Below are positions 8,921 to 17,712 of a DNA stretch of 64,000 bases, in pieces. This DNA is from Roseiarcus sp963806935 (GTDB lineage Bacteria > Pseudomonadota > Alphaproteobacteria > Rhizobiales > Beijerinckiaceae). The notes beneath the pieces were generated by a model that saw only the letters and a list, made by a program, of their open reading frames with translations, made no database searches and was not told the origin of the DNA. The stretch's first letter is position 1; the number at the start of each line of letters is the position of its first letter. The position numbers and the translations under genes were made by a program. The stretch spans positions 1 to 64,000 of the forward strand of contig CAWEAT010000006.1 in NCBI GenBank assembly GCA_963806935.1, given 5' to 3'.

Positions 8921-10361
8921 ATGCACGATATGAGAGCGATCCGCGAGAATCCCGAAGCCTTTGACGATGGCCTTCGGCGCCGCGGCCTCGAACCACGCGC
9001 CGAATCGCTGATCGCGCTCGACGAGAGGCGACGCGCGGCGATCGCGGCGCTTCAACACGCGCAGGAGCGCCGCAACGCCGCCTCGAAGCAGATCGGCGTC
9101 GCGATGGCGCGCAAGGACAGCGCTCGCAGCCGAAGATTTCCGCGCCGCAGTCGCCGAAGCGAAGGCAAAGATGCCGCAACTCGAAGCGGAGGAGCGGGAC
9201 GCGGCGAGGACGCTCGAGACCGAGCTGGCGGCGATCCCCAACCTGCCGGCCGACGACACGCCGGACGGCAAGGACGAAAGCGCGAACGTCGAGGTGCGGC
9301 GATGGGGCGCGCCGCCGAAGCTTGAGGGGATGAATAAGCCGCGCGAGCATTTCGAGATCGGCGAGGCGCTCGGCCTGATGGATTTCGACGCCGCCGCGAA
9401 GCTGTCGGGCGCGCGCTTCGTGGTGCTGAAGGGAGCGCTGGCGCGGCTCGAGCGCGCGCTCGAGCAGTTCATGCTCGACCTGCATACGAGCGAGCACGGC
9501 TACACGGAGGTCTCGCCTCCGGTGCTGGTGCGCGACGCGGCGATGTTCGGCACGGCGCAACTGCCGAAATTCCGAGACGATCAGTTCGCTCGTATACGCC
9601 GGGCCACGATGTCTGGACGGAGCAAGGCTTGTTTGAAGGATTGCTCGAACGGGCCTACCTGCAACGATATAGACGCCGCCCGAAAGGCGCAGCGACGAAA
9701 CCCGTCTGCGACAGTTGCGTATTCGTGCAAACGTGAGACGCCGTCATCGCGCAATCCATTCTGGCTCATCCCCACCGCCGAAGTCCCGCTGACCAATCTC
9801 GTCCGCGAGAGCATCCTCGACGAGAAGACTTTGCCGCTCAGGTTCACCGCCGGCACCGTCTGCTTCCGCGCCGAGGCGGGGGCGGCGGGGCGCGATACGC
9901 GCGGCATGATTCGCCAGCATCAGTTCAGGAAGGTCGAGATGGTTTCGATCACGACGCCCGAACAGTCTCGCGACGAGCACGAACGCATGACCGCCTGCGC
10001 GGAAGACGTGCTGAAACGCCTCGGCCTGCATTACCGCGTCGTCGCGCTCTCGACCGGCGACCTCGGCTTTGCATCGCAGAAAACTTACGATCTCGAGGTC
10101 TGGCTGCCGGGGCAGGGGCGGTTTCGCGAAATCTCGTCGTGCTCGGTCTGCGGTGACTTCCAGGCCCGGCGCATGAACGCCCGTTTCAAAGGCGCCGACG
10201 CCAAATCGACGCGCTTCGTCCACACGCTGAACGGCTCCGGCGTCGCCGTCGGCCGGGCGCTGGTCGCGGTGCTTGAGAACTATCAGGAGCCCGACGGCTC
10301 TGTCGCCGTTCCGGAAGCCTTGCGGCCCTATATGGGCGGACTGACGCGGATCGAGCGTTAA
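8921..10361 (+). CDS. serS: seryl-tRNA synthetase, with a frameshift and an unusual insert
   Basis: The class II synthetase charges tRNA-Ser. The N-terminal coiled-coil arm starts MHDMRAIRENPEAFD. The reading frame slips near 9113-9118, after 'VAMARKD'; one base fewer restores 'ALAAEDFRAAVAEAKAKM'. The catalytic domain has 'HTSEHGYTEVSPP', the motif 2 region 'RFTAGTVCFRAEAGAAGRDTRG' (quoted in part) and motif 3 'HTLNGSGVAVGRALVAVLE'. Between 'RDDQFA' and 'FWLIPTAEVPLTN' lies an extra stretch of about 57 codons (9588-9758). In Bradyrhizobium-type SerRS, as I recall it, this gap is about a dozen residues. As a single-copy essential gene it is expected to be intact, so the frame slip is probably a sequence error. 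Confidence 0.92.
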
Positions 10362-10365
10362 GGAT

Positions 10366-10391
10366 CGGGGGCCCCGGGAGGCGGGCCCCCG
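10366..10391. terminator. bidirectional hairpin between serS and a convergent gene
   Basis: A GC-rich inverted repeat, CGGGGGCCC and GGGCCCCCG around an eight-base loop, sits five bases after the serS stop and nine before the stop of the convergent Gly/His/Trp-repeat gene. There is no long T-run, so termination efficiency is uncertain. Confidence 0.6.
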
Positions 10392-10399
10392 ACGTCCGG

Positions 10400-10773
10400 C
10401 TAGCAGGTCCTGACGAGCTGCTGGCCGATGTAGTTGCCGTAGGCGTCGTACATCGGCTGATACGCGGTGCAACCGCCGTAGCCGTTATAGCCGTAGCCGT
10501 AGGCATAAGGGGCGGCGAGCAGCGCGCCTGCGGCTAGACCGCCGACGATCGCCGGGCCGGCCCAGCCGCCCCCATGCCAACCGCCGCCATGCCAACCGCC
10601 GCCGTGCCAACCGCCGCCGTGCCAACCGCCGCCGTGCCATGCCCGCCGCCGCCCATCCGGCCATGAAAAGCTCCCGCCGCGGAGGCGGGTTCGACGGTCA
10701 CGGCAACTGCGGACGCCGCCAAGGACAGCGCGGCAAGGGCCGCAATCGCCGACTTGGAAATGGTATTTCGCAT
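10400..10773 (-). CDS. secreted Gly/His/Trp-repeat protein, split by a frameshift in its repeat
   Basis: The start MRNTISKSAIAALAAL has an upstream GGAGG and leads a signal peptide ending near 'EPASA'. After 'FHGRMGGGG' the frame slips in the repetitive stretch (about 10640-10655). The other frame then reads five GGGWH-type repeats, a hydrophobic 'VGGLAAGALLAAPYA' segment, and a Tyr/Gly-rich tail ending in 'LVRTC'. Such short exported proteins with a glycine-zipper-like segment and a Tyr/Gly C-terminus are common and uncharacterised in Rhizobiales. Met10 of the signal peptide region is not needed as a start because the Shine-Dalgarno site decides for 10773. Confidence 0.7.
10566..10640. repeat. 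five tandem 15-bp units encoding GGGWH repeats
   Basis: The units follow the pattern CCGCCGCCRTGCCAA, five copies in a row with one to two changes each. They encode the repeat of the secreted protein on the minus strand. Slippage in this tract may explain the frame change in the gene. Confidence 0.85.
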
Positions 10774-10955
10774 GGTTGAACCTCCTTCCATTTTCTCGGC
10801 GGATCAACGCTTCGAAGGCGAAAGGGTTCCCCTTCCTGAAAGGTAATGGATGAAGCTATCGATCCATCATATGACAACTATAGAAAATTGGCTTTCTGAG
10901 AGCACATCAACACTGCGAGATCGCGCTATTTTCGCGGCTCTGGAACGCGCCGGCG

Positions 10956-11801
10956 TCAGCCAAACCGGATCCGCGCGCCCTCGAGCGGAACGCCCGCCAG
11001 CCTCGTGGTCCATTCTTCTCCCGCCGCAACGGGAAAGGCGCGCGTCAACGTCCCCGTCGTTACGATTTCGCCCGCCGTGAGCGGCGGACTGAGGCGATCA
11101 TGCGCCAGCGTGGCGGCGAGATGGCGCAACGCAAACAGCGGCCCATCGAGGACGTTGGACGCGACCCCGTGGTCAACGAGGGCCCCGTTGCGGAAAAGAT
11201 CGATCTCGAAGCGCGAGAGCTCGCGCGCCCATTCGTCGCGCCGGGATTCGGCCGAATGACGGGGTCCGATGAAGAGCCTGCCGTGGAGACCGTAGGCCGC
11301 CACGGTGTCGGGAGGCCGAAACGACCAATTCGGGAAGATCGACTGCACGATCTCGAAGCCGTGGGCGATCCAGTCGATGCAGCGAATAAGGGCCTGCGCG
11401 TCCATGTCCGGCGCGGGCGCAGCCGCGAGGCCAAACATGATCTCTGGCTCGATGCGCGGTTCGGCCAGACCACCGAGGGAAACCTCGCTTGCCTCGCTTC
11501 CGAGGTCCCGGACGGTGCTGTCGTAGACATAGCCCCAGATCGGCGCGTGGACGCCGTATTCGGCCCAGATGGTCCGATTGGTGAAGCCGATCTTGCGGCC
11601 GATCGGACGCTCTCCGCGCGCTTCCCTCGCCGTGCGGACCGCCGCCGTGACCCGGTAGGCCTCCTCGAGGCTGAAATCGGGATGGGCGGTCGAGAAGGGA
11701 GGAAGCTGGCGTCCGCTCCCCAGAACCGCGAAGGCCTTGCTCGCGATGTCCTGAAGATCCGTGGGCAAGGCGGCCTCCGTTGCGCTGTCGACGACGCTCA
11801 T
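10956..11801 (-). CDS. fumarylacetoacetate-hydrolase-fold 2-keto-4-pentenoate hydratase family protein
   Basis: The 281-residue protein has 'GRKIGFTNRTIWAEYG' near residue 68, the metal-binding 'EPRIEPEIMF' near residue 117, and a C-terminal 'LTAGEIVTTGTLT' followed by 'AAGEEW'. This order is that of MhpD/HpcG-type hydratases, which add water to 2-hydroxy-dienoates in aromatic ring-cleavage pathways. No other aromatic-degradation genes are nearby, so the substrate is open. It is divergent from surE, about 120 bp apart. Confidence 0.85.
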   Translation of the reverse strand: MSVVDSATEAALPTDLQDIASKAFAVLGSGRQLPPFSTAHPDFSLEEAYRVTAAVRTAREARGERPIGRKIGFTNRTIWAEYGVHAPIWGYVYDSTVRDLGSEASEVSLGGLAEPRIEPEIMFGLAAAPAPDMDAQALIRCIDWIAHGFEIVQSIFPNWSFRPPDTVAAYGLHGRLFIGPRHSAESRRDEWARELSRFEIDLFRNGALVDHGVASNVLDGPLFALRHLAATLAHDRLSPPLTAGEIVTTGTLTRAFPVAAGEEWTTRLAGVPLEGARIRFG

Positions 11802-11923
11802 GGCCGCGGGCCGGCCCCGGGAACTTTAGCGCCGAAGCCGCCTGGGTTGAAAGCCGTTCGATTCCTTCGTTCCGCGCCACAACGCTCTCGCCTCGACGCA
11901 CGGCCCGTGCGAAAAGGCGGCCG

Positions 11924-12697
11924 ATGCGAATCCTCCTCACCAACGACGACGGCGTCCACGCGCAAGGCCTGAAACTGCTCGAAGCGATCGCGCGCGAGCT
12001 TTCGGACGACGTGACGGTGGTCGCGCCGGAAAGCGACCAGTCCGGGGTCGCCCATTCGCTCTCGCTCAGCGACCCGTTGCGGCTTAGAGAAATCGGCCCG
12101 CGCCACTTCGCTCTCAAAGGCACGCCGACCGACTGCGTCATCATGGGGGTGAGGAAAATCCTGGCCGATCGGCTGCCCGATCTCGTCCTCTCCGGCGTCA
12201 ATCGCGGCCAGAACGTCGCCGAGGACGTCACCTATTCGGGTACGATCGCCGGAGCGATGGAGGGGGCGATCCTCGGCATTCCCTCGATCGCGCTGTCGCA
12301 GGCCTACGGCGGGGCCGTCGGACGGCCGGTGATCGACTGGGGCGCCGCCGAAACCCACGCGGCGCCGGTCATCCGCACGATTCTGGCCGCCGGCATCGCC
12401 CCGGGCGGCCTCATCAACGTCAACTTCCCGGCCTGCGGGGCGAACGAGGTGGCGGGGATCGAGCTCACCCGCCAGGGCCGGCGCAACGCCGAACTGATGC
12501 GGGTCGAGGAGCGGCGCGACGGCCGCGGCTTTCCCTACTACTGGCTGATGTTCCAGCGCGGCGCGTTCGACCAGGAGGACGGGACGGATCTCGCGGCGCT
12601 GGCGGCGAAGAAGATCTCGATCACGCCGCTCCGTCTCGATCTCACCGACAATGATTCGCGTCTCAGGTTCGAACAGGCGTTTGCGCGCAATGAGTGA
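11924..12697 (+). CDS. surE: 5'/3'-nucleotidase SurE
   Basis: The protein (257 residues) opens MRILLTNDDGVHAQGL, the SurE nucleotide-binding start with the metal ligands Asp8 and Asp9. 'VAPESDQSGVAHSLSL' comes next, then 'LVLSGVNRGQNVAEDVTYSGT' (quoted in part) with a conserved Asn ligand, then 'GIPSIALS'. SurE removes phosphate from nucleoside monophosphates and polyphosphates in stationary phase. The start ATG at 11924 matches the family exactly. surE lies just upstream of pcm, as in most proteobacteria, with a 22-bp gap. Confidence 0.96.
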   Translation: MRILLTNDDGVHAQGLKLLEAIARELSDDVTVVAPESDQSGVAHSLSLSDPLRLREIGPRHFALKGTPTDCVIMGVRKILADRLPDLVLSGVNRGQNVAEDVTYSGTIAGAMEGAILGIPSIALSQAYGGAVGRPVIDWGAAETHAAPVIRTILAAGIAPGGLINVNFPACGANEVAGIELTRQGRRNAELMRVEERRDGRGFPYYWLMFQRGAFDQEDGTDLAALAAKKISITPLRLDLTDNDSRLRFEQAFARNE

Positions 12698-12719
12698 GGC
12701 ATATCGGAGGGGGTGAGGC

Positions 12720-13376
12720 GTGAGCGCGAGCGAGGCGGAGGAACGGGCCCAGTTCACGCTGGCGATGCGGGCGAGGGGCATCAACGACCTCGACCTCCTG
12801 CGGGCGCTCGAGCGCGCGCCCCGGGCGCTCTTCATGCCGCAGCGGTTTGCCGACATTTCGGGGCGCGACATCGCGCTGCCGATCGGCTGCGGTCAGACAT
12901 CGCCGCCGCCCTCGGTGGTGGCCGCGATGATTGGCGCGCTCGATCTCAAGCCGTCGCATCGGGTGTGCGAGCTTGGAACCGGAACAGGCTATTGCACGGC
13001 GCTGCTCGCTCAGCTTGCGAGCTCGATCGTGTCGCTTGAGCGGTTCGAGACGCTTGCGCTCGAGGCCTCGGCCAGGATGAAGGCGTTCGGGTTCGCCAAT
13101 GTCGCGATCCGTTGGGAGGACGGGTTCGATTTTCACCGTGCGGGCGAACGGTTCGACCGGGTGATCGTGCACGCGCAGATCGAGCCGCCGGGCGAGGCGT
13201 TTCGCGGTCTCGTTGCGCCGGGCGGAGTTCTGGTCGCGGCCATCGCCGGGCCCGAACGGGGCGAGCAACGGATCGTCAGGCTGGTCGGCGGCCCCGATGG
13301 CGCGTTCGAGGCCGCAGACCTCGGCCCGGCGAGGGCTTTGCGGCCGCTCGAGCGCGGCCTCGCGCGCGCGCTTTAG
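12720..13376 (+). CDS. pcm: protein-L-isoaspartate O-methyltransferase
   Basis: The 218-residue SAM-dependent enzyme methylates isoaspartyl residues in aged proteins to start their repair. It has 'ALFMPQRFADI', the substrate motif 'IGCGQTSPPPSVVAAM' and the SAM-binding motif I 'VCELGTGTGYCTALLA'. 'RVIVHAQIEPP' and 'LVAPGGVLVAAI' complete the fold. It starts with GTG at 12720 and is coupled to surE and, after 131 bp, the LytM lipoprotein gene, which is the classic stationary-phase order. Confidence 0.94.
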   Translation: MSASEAEERAQFTLAMRARGINDLDLLRALERAPRALFMPQRFADISGRDIALPIGCGQTSPPPSVVAAMIGALDLKPSHRVCELGTGTGYCTALLAQLASSIVSLERFETLALEASARMKAFGFANVAIRWEDGFDFHRAGERFDRVIVHAQIEPPGEAFRGLVAPGGVLVAAIAGPERGEQRIVRLVGGPDGAFEAADLGPARALRPLERGLARAL

Positions 13377-13507
13377 GCGTGATCCCGCGCATTCGACGCG
13401 CGGGATTCGAAGATAACGGTCACCGTCGATTTCATCTTAAACCTTCCCTTAACTCGATCGGCGCAAACTGTCTCCATCTCGGGTTGCGTGGGCGTGGGTG
13501 GAAGCCG

Positions 13508-14644
13508 ATGAGTGATCGCGTTGCGTGGACAAGAGGGCGCGCATTGCCGCGCCTCGCGCTGGCCGGGCTTGGACTTGCGTTGCTCTCGGGGTGTTCGTCC
13601 GACGTGACGCGCTTCAGCGCCAGCCCCAGTCCGTTCTCGGGCAGCACGTTCTCCAATCCATTCGCCAGCAAGACGGCGGACGCCTCGCCGACGCCGGCCG
13701 TAACCGCCGCGCCGCTCGCGCAAGGGGCGCCCGCGGCCGGGGCGACGCAGACCGCATCCGCCGCCCGCAAGCCGCAACCGGTGGGCGGCTCGGCTGTCGG
13801 CTGGACGGCCGCCGGCGGCTCGCCGGTCGTGGTCGCCGACGGCGAGACGCTGGATTCGCTTTCGAGCCGTTACGGCGTGCCTGCCGCCGCGCTTCTTTCC
13901 GCCAATGGTCTTGCCAACGGCGCCGAGGTCAAGAGCGGGATGCGCATCGTCGTGCCCGTCTATCACGCCGACGGCCACGGCGTTGCGAGCGCAGAGACGG
14001 CAAAGGCGCGCAAAGGCGCGAAGGACGTCGCCGACGCCGACACGGCCAAGGCGAAGAAGGAAAAGGAAAAATCAAAAGACCTCGCCAAGGCCGACAAGCC
14101 CGCCGAGGGAGAGAAGTCAGCCTCGAAGAACGACGCGGTCGCCTTGGCCGAACCGGCGAAGCCGGCGGAGACGAAGACGCCGCTGATCGACAAGGCGCCG
14201 ACCGGCAACCTCGAAACCGGCGCGTCGGCGGGCAAGGTCCCGCTGACCGGCGCCAAAGCCGACGCCGAGGGCGTCGAGCCCGAATTCCGCTGGCCGGCGC
14301 GCGGCCGGATCATCCAGGGGTTCAAGGCCGGCGGCAACGACGGCATCAACATCTCGGTCCCGGCCGGGACCTCGGTCCGCGCGGCGGAGGCCGGCGTGGT
14401 CGTCTACTCGGGCGACGGGCTTAAAGGTTATGGCAACCTCGTGCTGATCAAGCACCCCAATGGCTTCGTCACCGCTTACGGCAATAACGGCGAGCTCGAC
14501 GTTAAGCGCGGCGAGCAGGTCAAGCGCGGGCAGGTGATCGCCAAGTCCGGCGACACCGGCAATGTCAACGCGCCGCAACTCCATTTCGAACTGCGCAAGG
14601 GATCGACCCCGGTCGACCCGACCAGCTATCTCGCCGGCCTCTGA
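13508..14644 (+). CDS. NlpD-type lipoprotein with LysM and degenerate LytM (M23) domains
   Basis: A lipoprotein signal with lipobox LLSGC gives a lipid-modified Cys near residue 34. A LysM domain (about residues 110-160, 'ADGETLDSLSSRYGVP') binds peptidoglycan. A long Lys/Ala/Glu-rich linker leads to a LytM domain from about residue 260 ('FRWPARGRIIQGF'). Within that domain 'GNDGINIS' and 'TAYGNNGEL' lack the zinc-ligand residues seen in active M23 enzymes ('GiDi' and 'YaH'), while 'QLHFELRKG' keeps one His. This is the pattern of E. coli NlpD/EnvC, which activate amidases rather than cut peptidoglycan. It follows surE-pcm as nlpD does. Confidence 0.9.
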   Translation: MSDRVAWTRGRALPRLALAGLGLALLSGCSSDVTRFSASPSPFSGSTFSNPFASKTADASPTPAVTAAPLAQGAPAAGATQTASAARKPQPVGGSAVGWTAAGGSPVVVADGETLDSLSSRYGVPAAALLSANGLANGAEVKSGMRIVVPVYHADGHGVASAETAKARKGAKDVADADTAKAKKEKEKSKDLAKADKPAEGEKSASKNDAVALAEPAKPAETKTPLIDKAPTGNLETGASAGKVPLTGAKADAEGVEPEFRWPARGRIIQGFKAGGNDGINISVPAGTSVRAAEAGVVVYSGDGLKGYGNLVLIKHPNGFVTAYGNNGELDVKRGEQVKRGQVIAKSGDTGNVNAPQLHFELRKGSTPVDPTSYLAGL

Positions 14645-14840
14645 ACAGGGTCGGGCGAGATTGACGAAGTCCAGGCTCCGGCCTGGCGAACCCTGACCTT
14701 CGAGGACTTGCGCGAGACGCCTCTCATCCTCGAACGGCCGGTGCGGGCGGCGGGTCCAACGAAAGGCCCGCCGCTTTCGCTTTTGCGGCGCGGGTTTAAG
14801 CCGCCCTTGATTTTTCGCTTGTGAATGGACACGGGGAGCG
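14645..14840. other. intergenic region between the LytM lipoprotein and an EamA transporter
   Basis: A weak GC-rich inverted repeat (CCCGCCGC with GCGGCGCGGG) lies at about 14767-14796 and could be a terminator for the surE-pcm-lipoprotein unit. Nothing else is evident. Confidence 0.35.
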
Positions 14841-15752
14841 ATGAAAGCCCGCCCCCTTGACGCCTTCGCCGCTTCGCTCACCTTCGCGCTCTGCGTCGTT
14901 TGGGGTTTCAATCAGGTCGTCGTCAAGCTGGCGTTGCCCGAGGTCGGGCCGATTGCGCAGACCGGAATAAGGTCGGCGATCGGAGTTGCGTGCGTCGCGA
15001 CTTATGCGCTTCTCGCCAAACGGCGCGTCTTCGAGATCGACGGGACCGAGGCGGCGGGAATATTGGCCGGCGTGCTGTTCACCGCCGAGTTCATCGCGCT
15101 CTTCGAATCGCTGCGCTTCACCACCGCGGCGCGAGCGACGGTCTTCATCTACGCCGCGCCCTTTTTCGTCGCGCTCGGCGCAGCGTTCCATCTGAAGGAC
15201 GAGCGCCTGAAGCCGATCCAGTGGGCGGGGCTCGGACTTGCATTCGTCGGCGTCGCCTCCGGGCTTGCGGGGCAGACGCCCGGCGGCAGCCTCGTCGGCG
15301 ACGCGCTCGCGCTTCTCGCTGCAGCTCTGTGGGGCGCGACGACCATCGTCATCAAGGCCACGCCGCTCAGGCGCGCCGATCCGCTGAAAGTGCTGCTCTA
15401 CCAGATTGCCGTCGCGACCGTGGCGACGCCTCCTCTCGTCTACGCGTTTGGGGAAGCGGCGCCGGCGCATCTCTCGACGGCGACGGTCGCTTCGCTCCTC
15501 TGGCAGGGCGTGGCCGTCGTCGGCGTCAGCTACGCGCTATGGTTCTGGACGCTCACGAACTACGCCGCGGCGCAGCTCTCGGCTTTCACCTTCGTGACGC
15601 CGCTCGTCGGCGTGTTCGCCGGCTGGCTGGTGTTTGGAGAAAGGGTCACAGCCGCATTCGCGCTGGCGATCGTCCTCGTGCTCGCCGGGCTCGCGCTCGT
15701 CAACTGGCCGCGTCGAGCGGCTTCCCGAGCCGGCCCGCGAGATCCTGGATGA
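14841..15752 (+). CDS. EamA/DMT-family transporter
   Basis: The intact 303-residue protein has two EamA repeats. The first begins 'LCVVWGFNQVVVKLALPEVG'. The second starts near residue 150 with 'ALALLAAALWGATTIVIKA' and ends 'VFAGWLVFGERVT'. Ten helices fit the drug/metabolite transporter superfamily. The last 53 bp overlap, antisense, the 3' end of the DUF815 ATPase gene on the other strand. Substrate not predictable. Confidence 0.9.
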   Translation: MKARPLDAFAASLTFALCVVWGFNQVVVKLALPEVGPIAQTGIRSAIGVACVATYALLAKRRVFEIDGTEAAGILAGVLFTAEFIALFESLRFTTAARATVFIYAAPFFVALGAAFHLKDERLKPIQWAGLGLAFVGVASGLAGQTPGGSLVGDALALLAAALWGATTIVIKATPLRRADPLKVLLYQIAVATVATPPLVYAFGEAAPAHLSTATVASLLWQGVAVVGVSYALWFWTLTNYAAAQLSAFTFVTPLVGVFAGWLVFGERVTAAFALAIVLVLAGLALVNWPRRAASRAGPRDPG

Positions 15753-16675
15753 ACTGCCAGGCCGTGCGGCCGGAGCGTGAGCCGCGCGTCGTCGCCCATT
15801 CGAGCGCCTCGGCCTCGAGCCCGTCGCGCGGCGCGTCGAGGCGATAGTGCTTGGCGTAGCCGCGGACCATGGCGAGATAGTCGTCCTGGCTGCAATGATG
15901 GAAGCCGAGCCAGAGGCCGAAGCGGTCGGAGAGCGACACCTTCTCCTCGACCGCCTCGCCCGGATTGATCGCGCTCGACCGCTCGTTCTCCATCATCTCG
16001 CGCGGCATGAGGTGGCGCCGGTTCGACGTCGCATAGAAGAGCACGTTGCCGGGCCGGCCTTCGACGCCGCCCTCGAGCGCGGCTTTCGAGCGACTTGTAG
16101 GACGTGTCGCCGGCGTCGAACGACAGGTCGTCGCAAAAGACGATGAAACGATAGGGCGCCTCGCGCAAGACAGTCATCAGCGCCGGCAGGCCCTCGATGT
16201 CCTCGCGGTGGATCTCGACCAGCTTGAGACGGCCGGCGACGCCCTTCTCGCGGTTGATCGCGGCGTGCGCCGCCTTGACCAGCGACGACTTGCCCATGCC
16301 GCGCGCGCCCCACAGCAGCGCGTTGTTGGCGGGGAGCGCGCGGGCGAATCGGCGGGTGTTCTCGACCAGGAGATCGCGCACCCGGTCGACGCCGCGCAGG
16401 AGCGAGATGTCGACGCGGTTGACGCGCTGAACCGGCGCCAGCGCGCCGCTGTCGGCGCGCCAGACGAACGCTTCCGCCGCGTCGAAATCGGGCGCGGGAG
16501 GAGGGGCGGGCGCGAGGCGCTCGAGCGCAATGGCGATGCGGGCGAGGAGGGCGTCGTCAGTCTTGGAGGTGGGCAATTCGGGAACTCGGCGCGCTGGAGG
16601 GGGCGCTTTGCCACACTCGGCGGCGAAGCTCCAAACTCTAGGCGAGCGCGATCCGGGAAATGAGATTGACATCAC
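15700..16675 (-). CDS. DUF815-family AAA+ ATPase, split by a frameshift
   Basis: The N-terminal part carries the Walker A motif GARGMGKSSL and Walker B 'FIVFCDDLSF'. The C-terminal part, in another frame, carries 'LFYATSNRRHLMPREM', 'LSDRFGLWLGF' and 'ALEWATTRGSRSGRTAWQF'. This order is that of DUF815 ATP-binding proteins (about 290 residues), whose role is unknown. Near 16086-16090, one base fewer turns 'KSLESRARG' into 'KSLKAALEGG' and joins the halves. The start is uncertain: ATG at 16675 or 16672, or a TTG at 16576 close to where the family's conserved sequence begins. Confidence 0.85.
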
Positions 16676-16784
16676 ATTACGGAACGGTAATGATCCTTGG
16701 CAGTGACGATCAATCTACGTTCGTCTGAGAGCGTAAGCGTCTGTTTTCTCGGGGGTATCTATCGATCTTAGAAAGGGTCTTGAG

Positions 16785-17480
16785 ATGAGGAAGCAGTTTT
16801 TGGCGTCCGCGGCGGCCGGCGCTCTTTCACTCGGATCAGCGACAGCATGGGCGGCGGACACGGTCGTCTACAACGGCGGAGCCCCGGATCTGGGCGGCAC
16901 CTATTACGCCGATACGGCGAATGATAGCGCGGCGGTCTACATCAGTTTCGTGCTGCCAACCGGCGTAACTTCCATTACCGACGCGGAATGGTGGGGCGGG
17001 TGTTACAATCCGCAGGTCAATGGGGCATGCGGCTCGTCGCCAAGCTTCACAATTTCTGTCTTGAGCGACACCGGCGGTTCGGGGCCGGGAACCGTGATTG
17101 CCTCCTATGGCGTTGGCGCCGCGGATCAGACGGCCACGGGAAACACGATCGCCGGCCCGCCAACCTATGCGGAATATGTTTATAATGCAGTCTTTCCTGC
17201 GATCTCGCTGACTCCCGGAACCACCTACTGGTTTGAAATCACCGGGACCACGGGCGCGGATGAAACGGGATTTTTCGGGGTCGAAACAACGTCAAATCCG
17301 CCCGACGGCGCGATGGCTTACCAGAGCTTCGGCAATCCGCCCACGATGATAAATGCGAGCCTGGCTCTCAGCCTAACCAACGGCGTTCCGGAGCCCTCGA
17401 CCTGGGCGATGATGCTGGCCGGCTTCGCCGGGCTCGGCTTCCTTGCCTACCGCAAGCGCGCGGCGATCACGGCCGCATAA
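16785..17480 (+). CDS. PEPxxWA-CTERM sorting-domain protein
   Basis: This 231-residue exported protein has a signal peptide ending near 'SATAWA' (residues 18-23). A Thr/Gly-rich beta-type middle follows, and the C-terminal sorting signal PEPSTWAMMLAGF is followed by a hydrophobic stretch and RKR. PEP-CTERM tails are recognised and cut by exosortases, so the mature protein is probably surface-attached or released. No exosortase is in the window. Base composition is lower in GC than the neighbours in its first half, which may mean transfer. Confidence 0.92.
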   Translation: MRKQFLASAAAGALSLGSATAWAADTVVYNGGAPDLGGTYYADTANDSAAVYISFVLPTGVTSITDAEWWGGCYNPQVNGACGSSPSFTISVLSDTGGSGPGTVIASYGVGAADQTATGNTIAGPPTYAEYVYNAVFPAISLTPGTTYWFEITGTTGADETGFFGVETTSNPPDGAMAYQSFGNPPTMINASLALSLTNGVPEPSTWAMMLAGFAGLGFLAYRKRAAITAA

Positions 17481-17505
17481 AGCGGCAAAGCTACGCAAAT
17501 CGAAG

Positions 17506-17532
17506 AAAAAGCCGCCTCCGGGCGGCTTTTTT
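17506..17532 (+). terminator. rho-independent terminator after the PEP-CTERM gene
   Basis: AAAAAGCCGCC and GGGCGGCTTTTTT form a stem around a short loop, ending in a T-run, 25 bases after the stop. This is the clearest intrinsic terminator in the window, and its symmetry lets it work for the convergent small gene too. Confidence 0.9.
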
Positions 17533-17580
17533 GTGCCTTTTGTCGCTCCGCGAGGCGCGGCGGGGATGGTCGGTTTGCTC

Positions 17581-17712
17581 TCACGACCAGCTGTAGGCGA
17601 ACATCCCCATGACGACGAGGATGATCACCGCCGCCAGCACGTAATGCTTCGCCTCCCAGTCGTGCATGGTGAGGAAGGGCTTGGTGGTTTTGGGTGGGCG
17701 CTGGCCGGCCAT
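17581..17712 (-). CDS. 43-residue small membrane protein
   Basis: A short reading frame gives MAGQRPPKTTKPFLTMHDWE followed by one transmembrane helix 'YVLAAVIILVVMGMFAY' and the end SWS. GGCGGA lies seven bases before the ATG. The proline/lysine-rich cytosolic head plus a single helix is the shape of small respiratory-complex or translocon accessory subunits, but I recognise no family. It is convergent with the PEP-CTERM gene across the terminator. Confidence 0.55.
   Translation of the reverse strand: MAGQRPPKTTKPFLTMHDWEAKHYVLAAVIILVVMGMFAYSWS

Noticed and set aside
14767..14796. rho-independent terminator after the LytM lipoprotein
   Set aside because: The stem is imperfect and the T-run short; it is mentioned only as a weak possibility.
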